Origin: Flavobacteriales bacterium
GTDB lineage: Bacteria; Bacteroidota; Bacteroidia; Flavobacteriales_F; PHOS-HE28
Assembly: GCA_023957375.1 (NCBI GenBank)
Contig: JAMLHB010000001.1
Span: forward strand, 620,001 to 684,000
Length of the DNA: 64,000 bases
Direction: 5' to 3'
Part shown: piece after piece, positions 53,169 through 62,608 of the stretch
Numbering within the stretch: the stretch's first letter is position 1
How the letters are laid out: every line of letters begins with the position of its first letter
The notes under the pieces: model-generated
Database searches by the model: none
What the model was told of the DNA's origin: nothing
The model's input: the letters and a program-made list of their open reading frames with translations, nothing else
Made by a program: the position numbers and the translations under genes

Positions 53169-54794
53169 TCACTTCGGCGCTGCCGGAGCTTCCTGCCACG
53201 GGTCGTACATGTATTCCTCCACGGCCTGCTCCAAGTTGGCCGGGCGGGGCACGGTGGCCAGGCCCGCGCGGTAGGCTTCTTCGGCCACGGCCACGGCCAC
53301 GGCTTTGGAAAGTGAACGGATCTGGGCCAGGCGCGGGTAGAGGGACCCGTGCTGAATATCCCCTTCTTGTACCAGTTGTGCCAAGGTGCGTGCCGTGATC
53401 AGGAACATGGTGTCGGTAACCACCTTGCTGCCGGCAACGAGCGCCCCCAGGCCGACGCCTGGGAACACATAGGCATTGTTGCCTTGTCCCGGCCGGAACT
53501 CCCGGCCCTTGTAGGTGACCGGCGGGAACGGGCTGCCGCTGGTGAACACGGCCTTGCCGTCGCTCCATTCGTAAGCCTGTCGGGCGGTACACTCGGCACG
53601 CGAGGTGGGGTTGCTCAGGGCGAAGATCACGGGGCGCTCGTTCATGGCGCTCATCTTCTGCACCACCGTTTTGTCGAAGGCGCCGGCAGAGCCGGTGGCG
53701 CCGATGAGCACGTTGGGCCGGAGGTTGTCCAAGGCTTGCAGGAAGGACATGCGCTGGAAGCGGTGTGCATAGCGCGCGTTGTGCGGCTTCAACTGGTCGC
53801 GGCCCTCCACGATCAGCCCCTTGCTATCGAGGAACCAGCAGCGCTGGCGGGCTTCCTCCAGGCCCAAGCCTTCTTCCTGGAAGGCGGACACCATCAGGTC
53901 GGCGATGCCCGTGGAGGCGGAACCCGCGCCGAGGAACATCACCCGCAGGTCCTTGAAGGCCATGCCGGTGATGCGCGTGGAGGCGAACACGCCGGAGAGG
54001 GCCACGGCGGCAGTGCCTTGGATGTCGTCGTTGAAGCAGCGCACGCTGTCGCGGTACTTGTCCAGCAGGGTGTAGGCGTTGAGCGTGGAGAAATCTTCGA
54101 ACTGGACCAGGGCCTTGGGCCAGCGCTGCTGCATGGCCCGCACGAATTCGTCCACCAGCCCGAAGTAGGCTTCCCCGGTGATGCGGCGCTCGGGGTAGCC
54201 GAGGTAGAACGGGTCGTCCAGCAGCTCCTGGTTGTTGGTGCCCACGTCCAGCGTAACGGGCAGGCACTGGTGCGGAGGTATGCCTGCGGTGGCGGTATAG
54301 AGCGCCAGTTTGCCGATGGGGATGCCCATGCCGTTGGCGCCCAGGTCGCCTAAGCCCAGGATGCGCTGCCCATCGGTGACCACGATGATGCGCACGTCTT
54401 TTCCGGGCCAGTTGGCCAGCACCTCCGCTATGCGCCCTTTGTGCTCGCGGGTGATGTAGAGGCCCTTGGTGCGCCGGAAGATCCGCGAGAAATTCAGGCA
54501 GGCTTCCCCCACGGTGGGCGTGTAGATCAACGGCATCGTTTCCTCCAGGTGCCTCTCCACGCTGGCGTAGTAAAGCCGCTCGTCGCGGTCCTGCAGACCG
54601 TTGAGCATGATGTAGCGCTCCAGGTCGTTGGCCTTGTGGCGGAGCATGTCCATCACGCGCTCCACCTGCTGTTCCCGCGTGGTGACGGCATGCGGCAGCA
54701 AGCCTTCCAAGCCCATCGCCTTGCGCTCTTCGCGCGTAAACTCCACGGACCGGTTCAAGGCGGGGTCGCGCAGGACGTCGATGCCTCTTTTCAT
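53169..54794 (-). CDS. maeA: NAD-dependent malic enzyme
   Basis: 541 residues, the long (SfcA/MaeA) form. It decarboxylates malate to pyruvate. Marks are 'IYTPTVGEAC', 'RIIVVTDGQRILGLGDLG', 'RCFNDDIQGTAAVALSG' with the metal Asp pair, and the dinucleotide loop 'FLGAGSAS'. 'GATGSAGAF' in the NAD domain is also typical. NAD or NADP preference cannot be decided by eye. Confidence 0.93.
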   Translation of the reverse strand: MKRGIDVLRDPALNRSVEFTREERKAMGLEGLLPHAVTTREQQVERVMDMLRHKANDLERYIMLNGLQDRDERLYYASVERHLEETMPLIYTPTVGEACLNFSRIFRRTKGLYITREHKGRIAEVLANWPGKDVRIIVVTDGQRILGLGDLGANGMGIPIGKLALYTATAGIPPHQCLPVTLDVGTNNQELLDDPFYLGYPERRITGEAYFGLVDEFVRAMQQRWPKALVQFEDFSTLNAYTLLDKYRDSVRCFNDDIQGTAAVALSGVFASTRITGMAFKDLRVMFLGAGSASTGIADLMVSAFQEEGLGLEEARQRCWFLDSKGLIVEGRDQLKPHNARYAHRFQRMSFLQALDNLRPNVLIGATGSAGAFDKTVVQKMSAMNERPVIFALSNPTSRAECTARQAYEWSDGKAVFTSGSPFPPVTYKGREFRPGQGNNAYVFPGVGLGALVAGSKVVTDTMFLITARTLAQLVQEGDIQHGSLYPRLAQIRSLSKAVAVAVAEEAYRAGLATVPRPANLEQAVEEYMYDPWQEAPAAPK

Positions 54795-54983
54795 GGGTGG
54801 CTAAGGTAGGAAAGCGGGAAAGCAGGACATGGCAAGGCTGCAAAGCGGGCGCAAAGGGCGGATCGGGATGCAGGCACTGTGCAGCGCGCTGGAATTGCCG
54901 GGGAGCGAAGCGCGGGCGGAAGCCGGCTGCAATAACACCAGGCGATCTGGGTTATTAGGTCGCGCCTATTTGCGATTTCAACG

Positions 54984-55412
54984 ATGCCAATGCCGTCTTC
55001 ATTCACGGAACTCATCTTCCTCATTGCGCTGTTCCTGCCGGCCCTCGTTGCTGTATTTCTGGTCAAGGCGCTCATCGAACGTCGTCAGCACAGTGGAAAC
55101 CACAAGGTGAAGACCTGGACTGTGATCATGGTACTGGCATTCTTGTGGAATCCGATCGCACAGGCCATTATTCTGGAGCCGTTGGACAACATGCGGGGTG
55201 CCAGCATTAGGAACCGGGCCTCTGCGGCAGGCATCATCGGGATGGACGAAACCCAAGTGCGCTCATTTCTTGGTGAACCCTCCAGGATCCGTTACTATTC
55301 GGATGTGCTCACATGGGAGTACAAGCAGATTCCCGGCTACTGGTTCAGCAGCTACTTTCAGGTCTTTTTCCGGTCGGGCGTTGTTTACGGGATTGAGGCG
55401 AACGATGATTAG
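54984..55412 (+). CDS. Hypothetical membrane protein with SmpA/BamE-like end
   Basis: 142 residues. Two membrane helices (about 8-28 and 44-62) precede a small domain with 'GMDETQVRSFLGEPSRIRYYSDVLTWEYK', which is reminiscent of the SmpA/OmlA (BamE) fold (helix, 'LGEP', then a Trp-Tyr strand). No lipobox is present, so it is not BamE itself. Function unknown. Confidence 0.65.
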   Translation: MPMPSSFTELIFLIALFLPALVAVFLVKALIERRQHSGNHKVKTWTVIMVLAFLWNPIAQAIILEPLDNMRGASIRNRASAAGIIGMDETQVRSFLGEPSRIRYYSDVLTWEYKQIPGYWFSSYFQVFFRSGVVYGIEANDD

Positions 55413-55599
55413 GCTGAAGTTCCAGCCCAATTCCCGGCGCTTGGGTGCTTACCGAGCGCGCTTTCCGTTTCAGCCTCCAGCCATTAACGACCTTACACGT
55501 GATTGCCCCATGAGCGCAGTGCTGGCAACCGCCGGACCTATGCGCCGGACCTGTGTGCAAGAGGCTCAGTCCGAACGGGATACTGGCCCTCGACAGATT

Positions 55600-55750
55600 C
55601 GTGGAATTAACAGGGAAGCCGAGCGCGGGGTCTTCCTCTTAAGCCACGGTTGCAGGCGAGGTGATGCCTTGTCTATGTGCATCGCTCAATTCCACGGAAA
55701 GCTCGCCGGGGCATTGGCCATGCAGCGTGGCCTCCGTGGACCCGCCTCCT
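55600..55750 (-). pseudogene. Decayed duplicate of part of the 55819-57885 gene
   Basis: Read on the minus strand this gives 'STEATLHGQCPGELSVELSDAH', matching 'STGATLYGQCPGGLSVEVGDAH' of the large protein gene at 55819-57885 (coded near 56290-56390). A stop follows before 'EEDPAL'. Only this piece of about 45 codons is kept. The rest of the 55413-55818 gap shows no gene. Confidence 0.65.
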
Positions 55751-55818
55751 ATGCTGGCCGCAATGCCCTGGTACGCACGCCATTCCAACCACTTCATGGT
55801 TACGCCGGGACACACGCC

Positions 55819-57885
55819 TTATCGCCCTTCCTTCACCAACCGCCACCTGCCGACGGTGCCATCGCTGAAGCGCACCTCCACTGACCAGAACCCCGGCGCC
55901 CAGTGGGCGATGGACATGGAGCCGCCCTGGAATCCGGCATGGGCAACCTCGCGGCCCGTAAGGTCCCAAGCACGTACCTGCTTGACCGGCACATTGGTGT
56001 CTAACCACAACCTATCGTGTGCCGGGTTGGGGTAGAGCAGTGGCTGTTCCTTCGTGCCTGCCTCGGCAATGCCCACGGTGAGCACCACGCTCACCTGTTC
56101 CGTTTGCCAAGTGCACCCGGCCGGTGTTGTGTAGGTCGCATGGTATGATCCATTGGATTGCGGCAACCAGGAGGAGGAATCAGCGCCGGGGATCGGGTCG
56201 TTGTTCAGGAACCACTGCCAACTGGTGCCGCTGGGAAGGGTGAGCGTGTCGCCATGCTGCTGGACTTCGAGCGCAGGATCCCCCTCTTCAGTCACGGCCG
56301 CATCCGAGGTGATGCTTTGCCCGTGCGCATCGCCCACTTCCACGGAAAGCCCGCCGGGGCATTGGCCATACAGTGTGGCGCCCGTGGACCCGTCCCCCCA
56401 CAGGACATCAAATGGCCCGCTGCCATTGGTGAAAACCGTGCGGGTGCCGTTGCATTCGCCCGGGCAGGCAGGAGTGGTGTGCACGTTCACGGCGAAGGTG
56501 GTGTCCAGGCCGCTGACCAGCATGCCATCGCCATTCTGTATGTCGCTGATGGTGGTGCTGCCGTAAGTGATCGTGCCCCAGAAGTAGCCGCCGAAGTAGA
56601 GCCGATGCGGCGCAACAGCTTGTCGGTGAATGCATAAAGGGATGTCGCGCTGGTATCCGCTGGGTTGACTGAACCACACCGGGGTGCCGTCCGCGCGCAG
56701 CTTCATGATCAGGGCATCCTCATCGCCCAGCACGGTGAAACTTTGCCCCAGCAGCTCTATGGTGTTGGTGAACTGCATGGCTACGTAAGCGTTGCCCTTG
56801 CCATCGGCGGTAATGTCCCAGGCGAGGTCGCGGCCTACGGAGCCTGACCTGTGCCCCCAGCGGTGGTTGCCCTGTTGATCAAGCCCGAGCAGGAGGATGT
56901 CTTCGTTCCCAGGAACGGCTTGCAAGGTGTCATCGGGTAGGTACAGGCTGCCCCAAAGGCTACCTGTAACAAAGAGGTTGCCGAGGCTGTCGGCGGCAAT
57001 GCCGGTTCCTTCCACGTTGGCCATGCCGGAATAGGTGCGCGACCAAAGCCCGTTGCCATCGAGGTCGCAGGCCAGTACGTACAGGTTGCCGCCACCCGTG
57101 GTGGAGAGGGGAAGTTCGCCGTAGGTGGAGATGCCGTAATTGGCCTGGCCCGTAATGAATAACCTGTTGCCCTGGATGCTGATGCCGCGCCCGCTCTTGT
57201 TGCTTCCGCTCACGGCCCCCGAGGAGATGCGGGCCCACTGCGGGGTGCCGGTGCTGTCGTACCGCGCCAGGAACACTTGCTGCGTGCTGCCCGGATTGGG
57301 GATCTGCAGGGTACCCGCCTGCACAGGGTCACCGCCGGCACGGCCCACGATGAAGATGCCGTCATCGGCGGAAAGGGCGATGCCGCGCGCCTCGTTCGTG
57401 GAGTACGCACCACCGGCGCGTTGGGCCCAAAGGCAATTGCCCAACGTATCATACCGGGCCAGGAAGATGCTGGTGCTGTTGCTGTAGCTCTGAAGGGTGA
57501 GGGTGTCGCTGAAGGTGGCGGTGCCGCGGTAGCTGCCCGCCACATAAATGCGGTCTTCAGGGTCGATGGCGATGGCGTAAGCCCGGGCATCGAAGCTGGG
57601 CACGGTGATGGTGCGCAACCACTGGCACTCGCCCGAAGCGCTGTACTTGGCCACCACGGCGCCTGTTGTGGCCCCCACGCCAACCGGGCCGCAGGCGAAC
57701 TGCCCGTTGCTGCCGCGCGTGGTGCCCGCATAGTACACATGGCCCTGGCTGTCGGTGGCAATGGCGTAGCAGAAGTCGTCGTTGCTGGTGCCGCCGCCGC
57801 TGGTGGCCCAGTTCCATTGCTGGGCAAACGAGGGAAGCACAAGCAGGAATGCGGCAAGCGCCCAAAGGCGGTTGTTAAGGTGCAT
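55819..57885 (-). CDS. Large T9SS-secreted beta-propeller (SBBP-type) protein
   Basis: 688 residues. Signal peptide ending 'PSFAQ'. Residues 25-480 hold repeated strands of the SBBP/NHL-like kind ('DSQGHVYYAGTTRG', 'DPEDRIYVAGSYRG', 'GNRLFITGQANYG'). Then a 'CPGECNGTRTVFTNGSGPFDVLWGDGSTG' region of PKD/SprB-type, and a final type A sorting domain ('LLYPNPAHDRLWLDT' to 'WRLVKEGR'). It is probably a surface adhesin or matrix protein. A CTACTTTG box lies five bases before the ATG. Confidence 0.85.
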   Translation of the reverse strand: MHLNNRLWALAAFLLVLPSFAQQWNWATSGGGTSNDDFCYAIATDSQGHVYYAGTTRGSNGQFACGPVGVGATTGAVVAKYSASGECQWLRTITVPSFDARAYAIAIDPEDRIYVAGSYRGTATFSDTLTLQSYSNSTSIFLARYDTLGNCLWAQRAGGAYSTNEARGIALSADDGIFIVGRAGGDPVQAGTLQIPNPGSTQQVFLARYDSTGTPQWARISSGAVSGSNKSGRGISIQGNRLFITGQANYGISTYGELPLSTTGGGNLYVLACDLDGNGLWSRTYSGMANVEGTGIAADSLGNLFVTGSLWGSLYLPDDTLQAVPGNEDILLLGLDQQGNHRWGHRSGSVGRDLAWDITADGKGNAYVAMQFTNTIELLGQSFTVLGDEDALIMKLRADGTPVWFSQPSGYQRDIPLCIHRQAVAPHRLYFGGYFWGTITYGSTTISDIQNGDGMLVSGLDTTFAVNVHTTPACPGECNGTRTVFTNGSGPFDVLWGDGSTGATLYGQCPGGLSVEVGDAHGQSITSDAAVTEEGDPALEVQQHGDTLTLPSGTSWQWFLNNDPIPGADSSSWLPQSNGSYHATYTTPAGCTWQTEQVSVVLTVGIAEAGTKEQPLLYPNPAHDRLWLDTNVPVKQVRAWDLTGREVAHAGFQGGSMSIAHWAPGFWSVEVRFSDGTVGRWRLVKEGR

Positions 57886-57890
57886 GGGGG

Positions 57891-57898
57891 CAAAGTAG
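57891..57898 (-). promoter_or_regulatory. -7-type promoter box of the SBBP protein gene
   Basis: CTACTTTG on the minus strand, five bases before the ATG, as for fabG. Confidence 0.45.
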
Positions 57899-58094
57899 GT
57901 GTAAAAGCGAAGCGGGCGTGGTGCTTTCGTGGATCGGAGAGGGAGGTGACTGATCCCCGATGGGGCCGTGCATGTCCAGCGGTTGGTGGTGCACTGAAAG
58001 TTGAGGAAATGGCTCAGGGGCCGCATGTACGCGTCCATCGGTTGCTGCCAACTTGCAGGATGGAAAGGGAATGCGGAGTGGCGGCCAGGGCGTG

Positions 58095-59111
58095 TTACCC
58101 GCCTTCGCCGCTCATGCGGAATTGCACCAACAGCTCAAAGGTGCGCCTTCCTGCCAGCAGCACGTCCCGGCCGAAGAGTGCCCAGCCGTACGCCATGCCG
58201 AAGGTGGCCGGGCCCCAGTCCATGGAGGCGTTGACGAGCACGGCGTTGTTGTACTGATAGCCCAAACCGGCCTTGAACCCCAGCAGCGGCGGACCGCCTG
58301 CGGTGCGCTTGGCGTTCAACAAGTGCTTACCCGTGTAGATGTTGATGCGGCCCGTGTGGAACGGCCCTTGCAGCCGGACGCGCACTTCCCCGCCGAGGAA
58401 TCCGTTATCCCACGCAGGGAAGGGCAGTTCCAGCATGGTGTAAGCGGTGAAGCGCACGGGCACGTCCGGCAGCGGCTGACCTTCGCGCCGCAGTGCAAGC
58501 TTGCCTATGTGGTCCGCCGAAATGCCCGCCACCAGCACGTTGCGTTCACGCCGGAACCGGCTTTCCTCTTCTTGCTTCAGGGTAAAGGACAGCCCGGCCC
58601 GTGTTTCCAGCGAAGTCTGGCTACCGGCTGCCCATTTTTCACCGGACGGCAAGGCGGCATCATACCACTGGCCGTTGTACTGGCTGCCCCATTGGCCATC
58701 ATCCAGGCCCATGGCGCGGTTGGCCCAATGGATCTCCAGCCCGGTGGAAAGAAACGACCTTCTGCCCGCGCGCAGGTGCACGGCGGGAACCAGGCCTGCT
58801 GAGGACAACTGCTGTGCGCCCTCCAATTGGTTGTCCCGTACGGCGACCAAGCCGAGGCCCATCCAGGAGTGCACTTCCTTGTGCTTGTTCTTCAGGCTCC
58901 ATTCCGTGGCCAACGCTTCGGTGCGCCATGCGCCGGGCATTTGCAGCCATTGGTCCTGGTGCAGCAGGGTGATCCGCCCGCCGGGGTCGAAGCCCGTGCG
59001 GGAAGGATCAAGCAGCATGGGAACATGCCCGGCGAACAAGAGGTCGGCATCTTGTGCCTGCATAAAGCTTACGAGCAGGCAGGCCAGTATGGTGGAAGCG
59101 GCGCGGCTCAT
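58095..59111 (-). CDS. PorP/SprF-family T9SS membrane protein
   Basis: 338 residues. A signal ends near 'FMQAQ'; the mature part begins 'DADLLFAGHVPMLLDPSRTGF' (the family N-terminus) and is an outer-membrane beta-barrel. PorP/SprF proteins hold cargo with type B C-terminal domains on the cell surface. It overlaps the 59108-62608 gene by four bases; that gene encodes such a cargo, so the two form a cognate pair. Confidence 0.85.
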   Translation of the reverse strand: MSRAASTILACLLVSFMQAQDADLLFAGHVPMLLDPSRTGFDPGGRITLLHQDQWLQMPGAWRTEALATEWSLKNKHKEVHSWMGLGLVAVRDNQLEGAQQLSSAGLVPAVHLRAGRRSFLSTGLEIHWANRAMGLDDGQWGSQYNGQWYDAALPSGEKWAAGSQTSLETRAGLSFTLKQEEESRFRRERNVLVAGISADHIGKLALRREGQPLPDVPVRFTAYTMLELPFPAWDNGFLGGEVRVRLQGPFHTGRINIYTGKHLLNAKRTAGGPPLLGFKAGLGYQYNNAVLVNASMDWGPATFGMAYGWALFGRDVLLAGRRTFELLVQFRMSGEGG

Positions 59112-62100
59112 CGCTTCAGGGTGATGGTTCCGGTGCGCTCGATCATCTCCCCATTGGTGCGCAGCACATGCAGTACATACAGGTAGGAGCCTGGCGGCAG
59201 GGCCCTGCCGTCGCGGGTGCCGTCCCAGCAATCTTGCACATGGCGGGCATGGAACACACTGCCGCCCCAGCGGTCCAAAATGCTCCAATCAGTTTCCGCG
59301 ATGCAAGTGCCGAACAAGCAGAGCTGGTCATTCAACCCGTCGCCGTTGGGCGAGAAGATGTTCGGAAGGAACACGTCCGCACAAGGGGGAGCCGGAGGGG
59401 TGGTATTGGACGACCACGGGATCACCAGCACCGAATCCATTGCCGTGCAACCCTCCGGGGAAATGGCCTGTACGCTGTACCAGGTTGCGAAGGCCACGGT
59501 GCATGCGGTGGTGGCGGAGGTCGGGTCTGCCAATCCGGTGGTGGGCAACCATTGGAAGGTGGCGGGGCTGTTCGCTGGCACGGTATAGCATGAAAGGTCC
59601 GCAGCACCGTTCTCGGCCAAGAGGGTGTCCGCATCGATGTACACCGCGATGTCTCCTGCCGTGTTGATGACGAACGCGATTTGCGCTGAGCAGCCCGCAC
59701 TGTCCGTGGCTGTAACCGTGTATGATCCGGCTGGCAGGTGGTCCACCAGGCTGTTCGTGGTAGCACCCGCGCCAAAGTCGAACATCAAGCCGGGCGAGGT
59801 GCTCACGGAATTGACCCAGGCCGTGCCCACGGCTTCGCCGCAGAATGCCGCCGTGGTGGAAATGCTGTCCATCAGTGCGGCCGGTGCCGTAACCGTCAAC
59901 TCGTACGAATGGCTGCAACCGGTGGTATCGGTCAGGGTTGCGGCATAGGAGCCTGCGGACAAGCCCGCCACGGCAGGCCCCTGCAGGTCCGGATCAGCCC
60001 ATGCAATGTCCATGTGCGCAGTATCGGGCTGAAGCCAGGCGATCTGCCCGTCCGCGATGTTGTTGCATGAGGCATTGGTGACTTGCCAAGTGGCCATGGT
60101 TGCGGGGGGCAGCTTCACGGACAAACTGTCCGTGCGGCTGCAACCCAGTGTATCGGCCAAGGTGACCACGTAGATGCCGGGCGAAAGGCCGTCAAGGGCG
60201 GGTCCGAATAATCCGGGCTGTGCCCATGTGATCACCAATGCGGAATCCATCGCTGCGGTATCGGGCAGGTTGAGGGTGATGGATCCCGGTTGCCCATCGC
60301 ACGTCACGTCGGTAATGTGCCAAGTAGCCGTCAATGTGGGCGGTGTGACCACTTCCAGGATATCGGTGCGGCTACATCCGTTCAAAGTGTCCGTTAACGT
60401 GGCGGTGTACAGCCCCGCATCAAGGCCGGTGAGCACCGGACCCGAATAGGTTGCGGGTTGCCAGGCCAAGGAAAGTGCGGCACTGTCTGTTGTGGAAGCC
60501 TCCGGCAGGTTCAGTGCGATCATGCCCGGTTCACCTGCACAACCCATGGAGGCCACCTGCCATTCCACATCCGGCGCGGGCAGCACGAACACGGGCACAT
60601 CCACGTTCACCGTGCATGCCGGCCCGTTGGTGGCAGCCGCCGTGAAGTGTGCCAGGCCTGGCTGCATGGGCGCCGCGGCCTGCGCCTGTGCCCCCGTGGC
60701 CACCACCGAATCGCCCAGCAACCATGCCCAGGTTTCAGCACCGGTGCCGGCAAAACTGACGGGTGCCCCGGCGCATACCGTGTCAGTGGCAGTGATCACG
60801 GGTTCCGGCATGTCATGGACAACAATGACCGCATGGCTGCACAGGGTCACATGGTCCTGGCCTTCCGCACGCACGTACAGGGTAAAGGAATGGTCCGGTG
60901 CAATGGTGAGCGTGTCGCCGGTGGACAGGTACTGCTCCGGTATGCCGCAGGTATCCACATACCACATCCATTCCGCTTCCCAGCCCAGTGCGCCACCGTA
61001 TACGATGAACGTGATGGAGTCACCGAGGCAGACGTCAAAAACGGGTTGTGGCGGATGGTTGCCTTGATCCCCACCACCACCATCAGCGCCACCGCCACCA
61101 CCACCGCCGTCCGAGGGCGTGCAAATTCCCGTGGACGGCGTGGATATCTTCTGGTCAAGGCGTGCGGCAAAACCGTCCCATGGGCCGCCCCCATAGTTCA
61201 TCTGGTGCCCTTCGAGCGGGAAGTTGTTGGTGGTGTTGGTGCGCCCGCCCAAGTACAGGGATGTAAAGCCCTTAATGGCCATGGCATGTGCCTCCACGGT
61301 GTCAGCCGTGCCGATGTATTGGATCCATGTGGGTGCCTGACTGCTGTCAAAGCGCATGAGCATGACCCCGGGGGTGATGGCTCCAAGGCTGTCCCAGGTC
61401 ACCCAGTGCCTGGTACTGGCCACGTAGCAATTTCCCTGCTCATCAATGACCGCGGCCACGGCGGCATCGTTGGCCGTATCGCCGATGAAGGTGCTCCACC
61501 GGAGCTGGAAGGCGGTGTCCAACAGGGCGATGAAGCCATCTCCCTGGCCGGCGTTCACGGGTTGGAGGGAGAGGCTGTCCGTATACAGTTCCGGGGAGTA
61601 GCTGAAACCTGCCACCAACAGGCTGTCACGGTGAAGGGCAAGGTCGTTGGCACCATCGTTCCCGGTGCCGCCGAAGTAGGTGGCCTTGATCACGGCCAAA
61701 TTGGTGTCCACTTTGGCCAAAAACACATCGCCAGCGCCTTGTGCCGCAGGGGTCATCGCACCTGGGGTGGCAATGCCGGTGAGACTTGTGGTATTGCCGG
61801 CCAGAATGGTGCCGGTGCTGTCGCCTTGCACCACCTGAACCACTTCGTCATCGCCTTCGCCGCCGATGTACGTGTATGCCGAAAGCTGGGCGGTGCCGCT
61901 GAGCAGCAGGAGCAGGCCATCGTTTCCGGCCACCCAATTGTTCACTGGTGCCGGTACGCCGGTCAAGGTAGCCGGACCGTTCGCTACAGCACAAACCACC
62001 AACCTCCCCGACACGTCAAGTGCTGCCCCGGTGGCCCGTTCGTCCGCACTGCCGCCTATGTAGGTCGCGCCCACAAGCACGCCAGAGCCGCGGAAATGGG

Positions 62101-62608
62101 CGACGAAGATGTCAAGTCCTCCGCCCGGTGATTGCTGGAAGCTCAGTGTATCCGTGGCGATGCTGTCCTGGGATGTGGTGTTGCCGACGAGATATACTCC
62201 GCCAAGGCCATCATCCACCACCTTCACCGCTTCGTCGTCTTCCGTTCCGCCGAAATAGGTACACCACAACATGGACCCCTGTGGCGCGTACTTGGCCACG
62301 AAGGCATCGGAAGTGCCCCCGCCATAGCGGCGCTGGTGGGTGAAGCCGCTCCTGCCCGTGGTGTCGTTGCCCAGCAGCAAGCTGTCGCTGGTGCGTCCGG
62401 CCACATACACATGGCCGAAACCGTCGGTGGTGATGCTGTTCACTTGATCGGTCGCAAGCCCTCCGGCATAGGTGACCCAATTGGGAAGGATACTGGCTGC
62501 ATCCTGGGCCCATGCATGTTGTGGTAGGGATAGCACCGTGCACAAGGCTAAAGCGGCCAACACAGTGGAACCGGATTGAGCATTCCTGGGGGAGGGCATG
62601 TTGTGCAT
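59108..62608 (-). CDS. Giant T9SS cargo with type B (CHU_C/gliding) C-terminal domain
   Basis: 1166 residues. A signal peptide ends near 'HAWAQ'. Residues 40-540 are SBBP-type propeller repeats ('DGFGHVYVAGRTSD', 'DGLGGVYLVGNTTS'). A Gly-rich stretch follows, then PKD-like domains and SprB-like repeats ('LSPGIYVVTLADTLGCSRTDSL', 'LSAGSYAATLTDTTGCSHSYEL'). The last 95 residues ('FLPNIFSPNGDGLNDQ' to 'RTGTITLKR') are the type B domain. Start 62608 or 62599. It is coupled to the PorP/SprF gene downstream. Confidence 0.88.
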   Translation of the reverse strand: MHNMPSPRNAQSGSTVLAALALCTVLSLPQHAWAQDAASILPNWVTYAGGLATDQVNSITTDGFGHVYVAGRTSDSLLLGNDTTGRSGFTHQRRYGGGTSDAFVAKYAPQGSMLWCTYFGGTEDDEAVKVVDDGLGGVYLVGNTTSQDSIATDTLSFQQSPGGGLDIFVAHFRGSGVLVGATYIGGSADERATGAALDVSGRLVVCAVANGPATLTGVPAPVNNWVAGNDGLLLLLSGTAQLSAYTYIGGEGDDEVVQVVQGDSTGTILAGNTTSLTGIATPGAMTPAAQGAGDVFLAKVDTNLAVIKATYFGGTGNDGANDLALHRDSLLVAGFSYSPELYTDSLSLQPVNAGQGDGFIALLDTAFQLRWSTFIGDTANDAAVAAVIDEQGNCYVASTRHWVTWDSLGAITPGVMLMRFDSSQAPTWIQYIGTADTVEAHAMAIKGFTSLYLGGRTNTTNNFPLEGHQMNYGGGPWDGFAARLDQKISTPSTGICTPSDGGGGGGGADGGGGDQGNHPPQPVFDVCLGDSITFIVYGGALGWEAEWMWYVDTCGIPEQYLSTGDTLTIAPDHSFTLYVRAEGQDHVTLCSHAVIVVHDMPEPVITATDTVCAGAPVSFAGTGAETWAWLLGDSVVATGAQAQAAAPMQPGLAHFTAAATNGPACTVNVDVPVFVLPAPDVEWQVASMGCAGEPGMIALNLPEASTTDSAALSLAWQPATYSGPVLTGLDAGLYTATLTDTLNGCSRTDILEVVTPPTLTATWHITDVTCDGQPGSITLNLPDTAAMDSALVITWAQPGLFGPALDGLSPGIYVVTLADTLGCSRTDSLSVKLPPATMATWQVTNASCNNIADGQIAWLQPDTAHMDIAWADPDLQGPAVAGLSAGSYAATLTDTTGCSHSYELTVTAPAALMDSISTTAAFCGEAVGTAWVNSVSTSPGLMFDFGAGATTNSLVDHLPAGSYTVTATDSAGCSAQIAFVINTAGDIAVYIDADTLLAENGAADLSCYTVPANSPATFQWLPTTGLADPTSATTACTVAFATWYSVQAISPEGCTAMDSVLVIPWSSNTTPPAPPCADVFLPNIFSPNGDGLNDQLCLFGTCIAETDWSILDRWGGSVFHARHVQDCWDGTRDGRALPPGSYLYVLHVLRTNGEMIERTGTITLKR

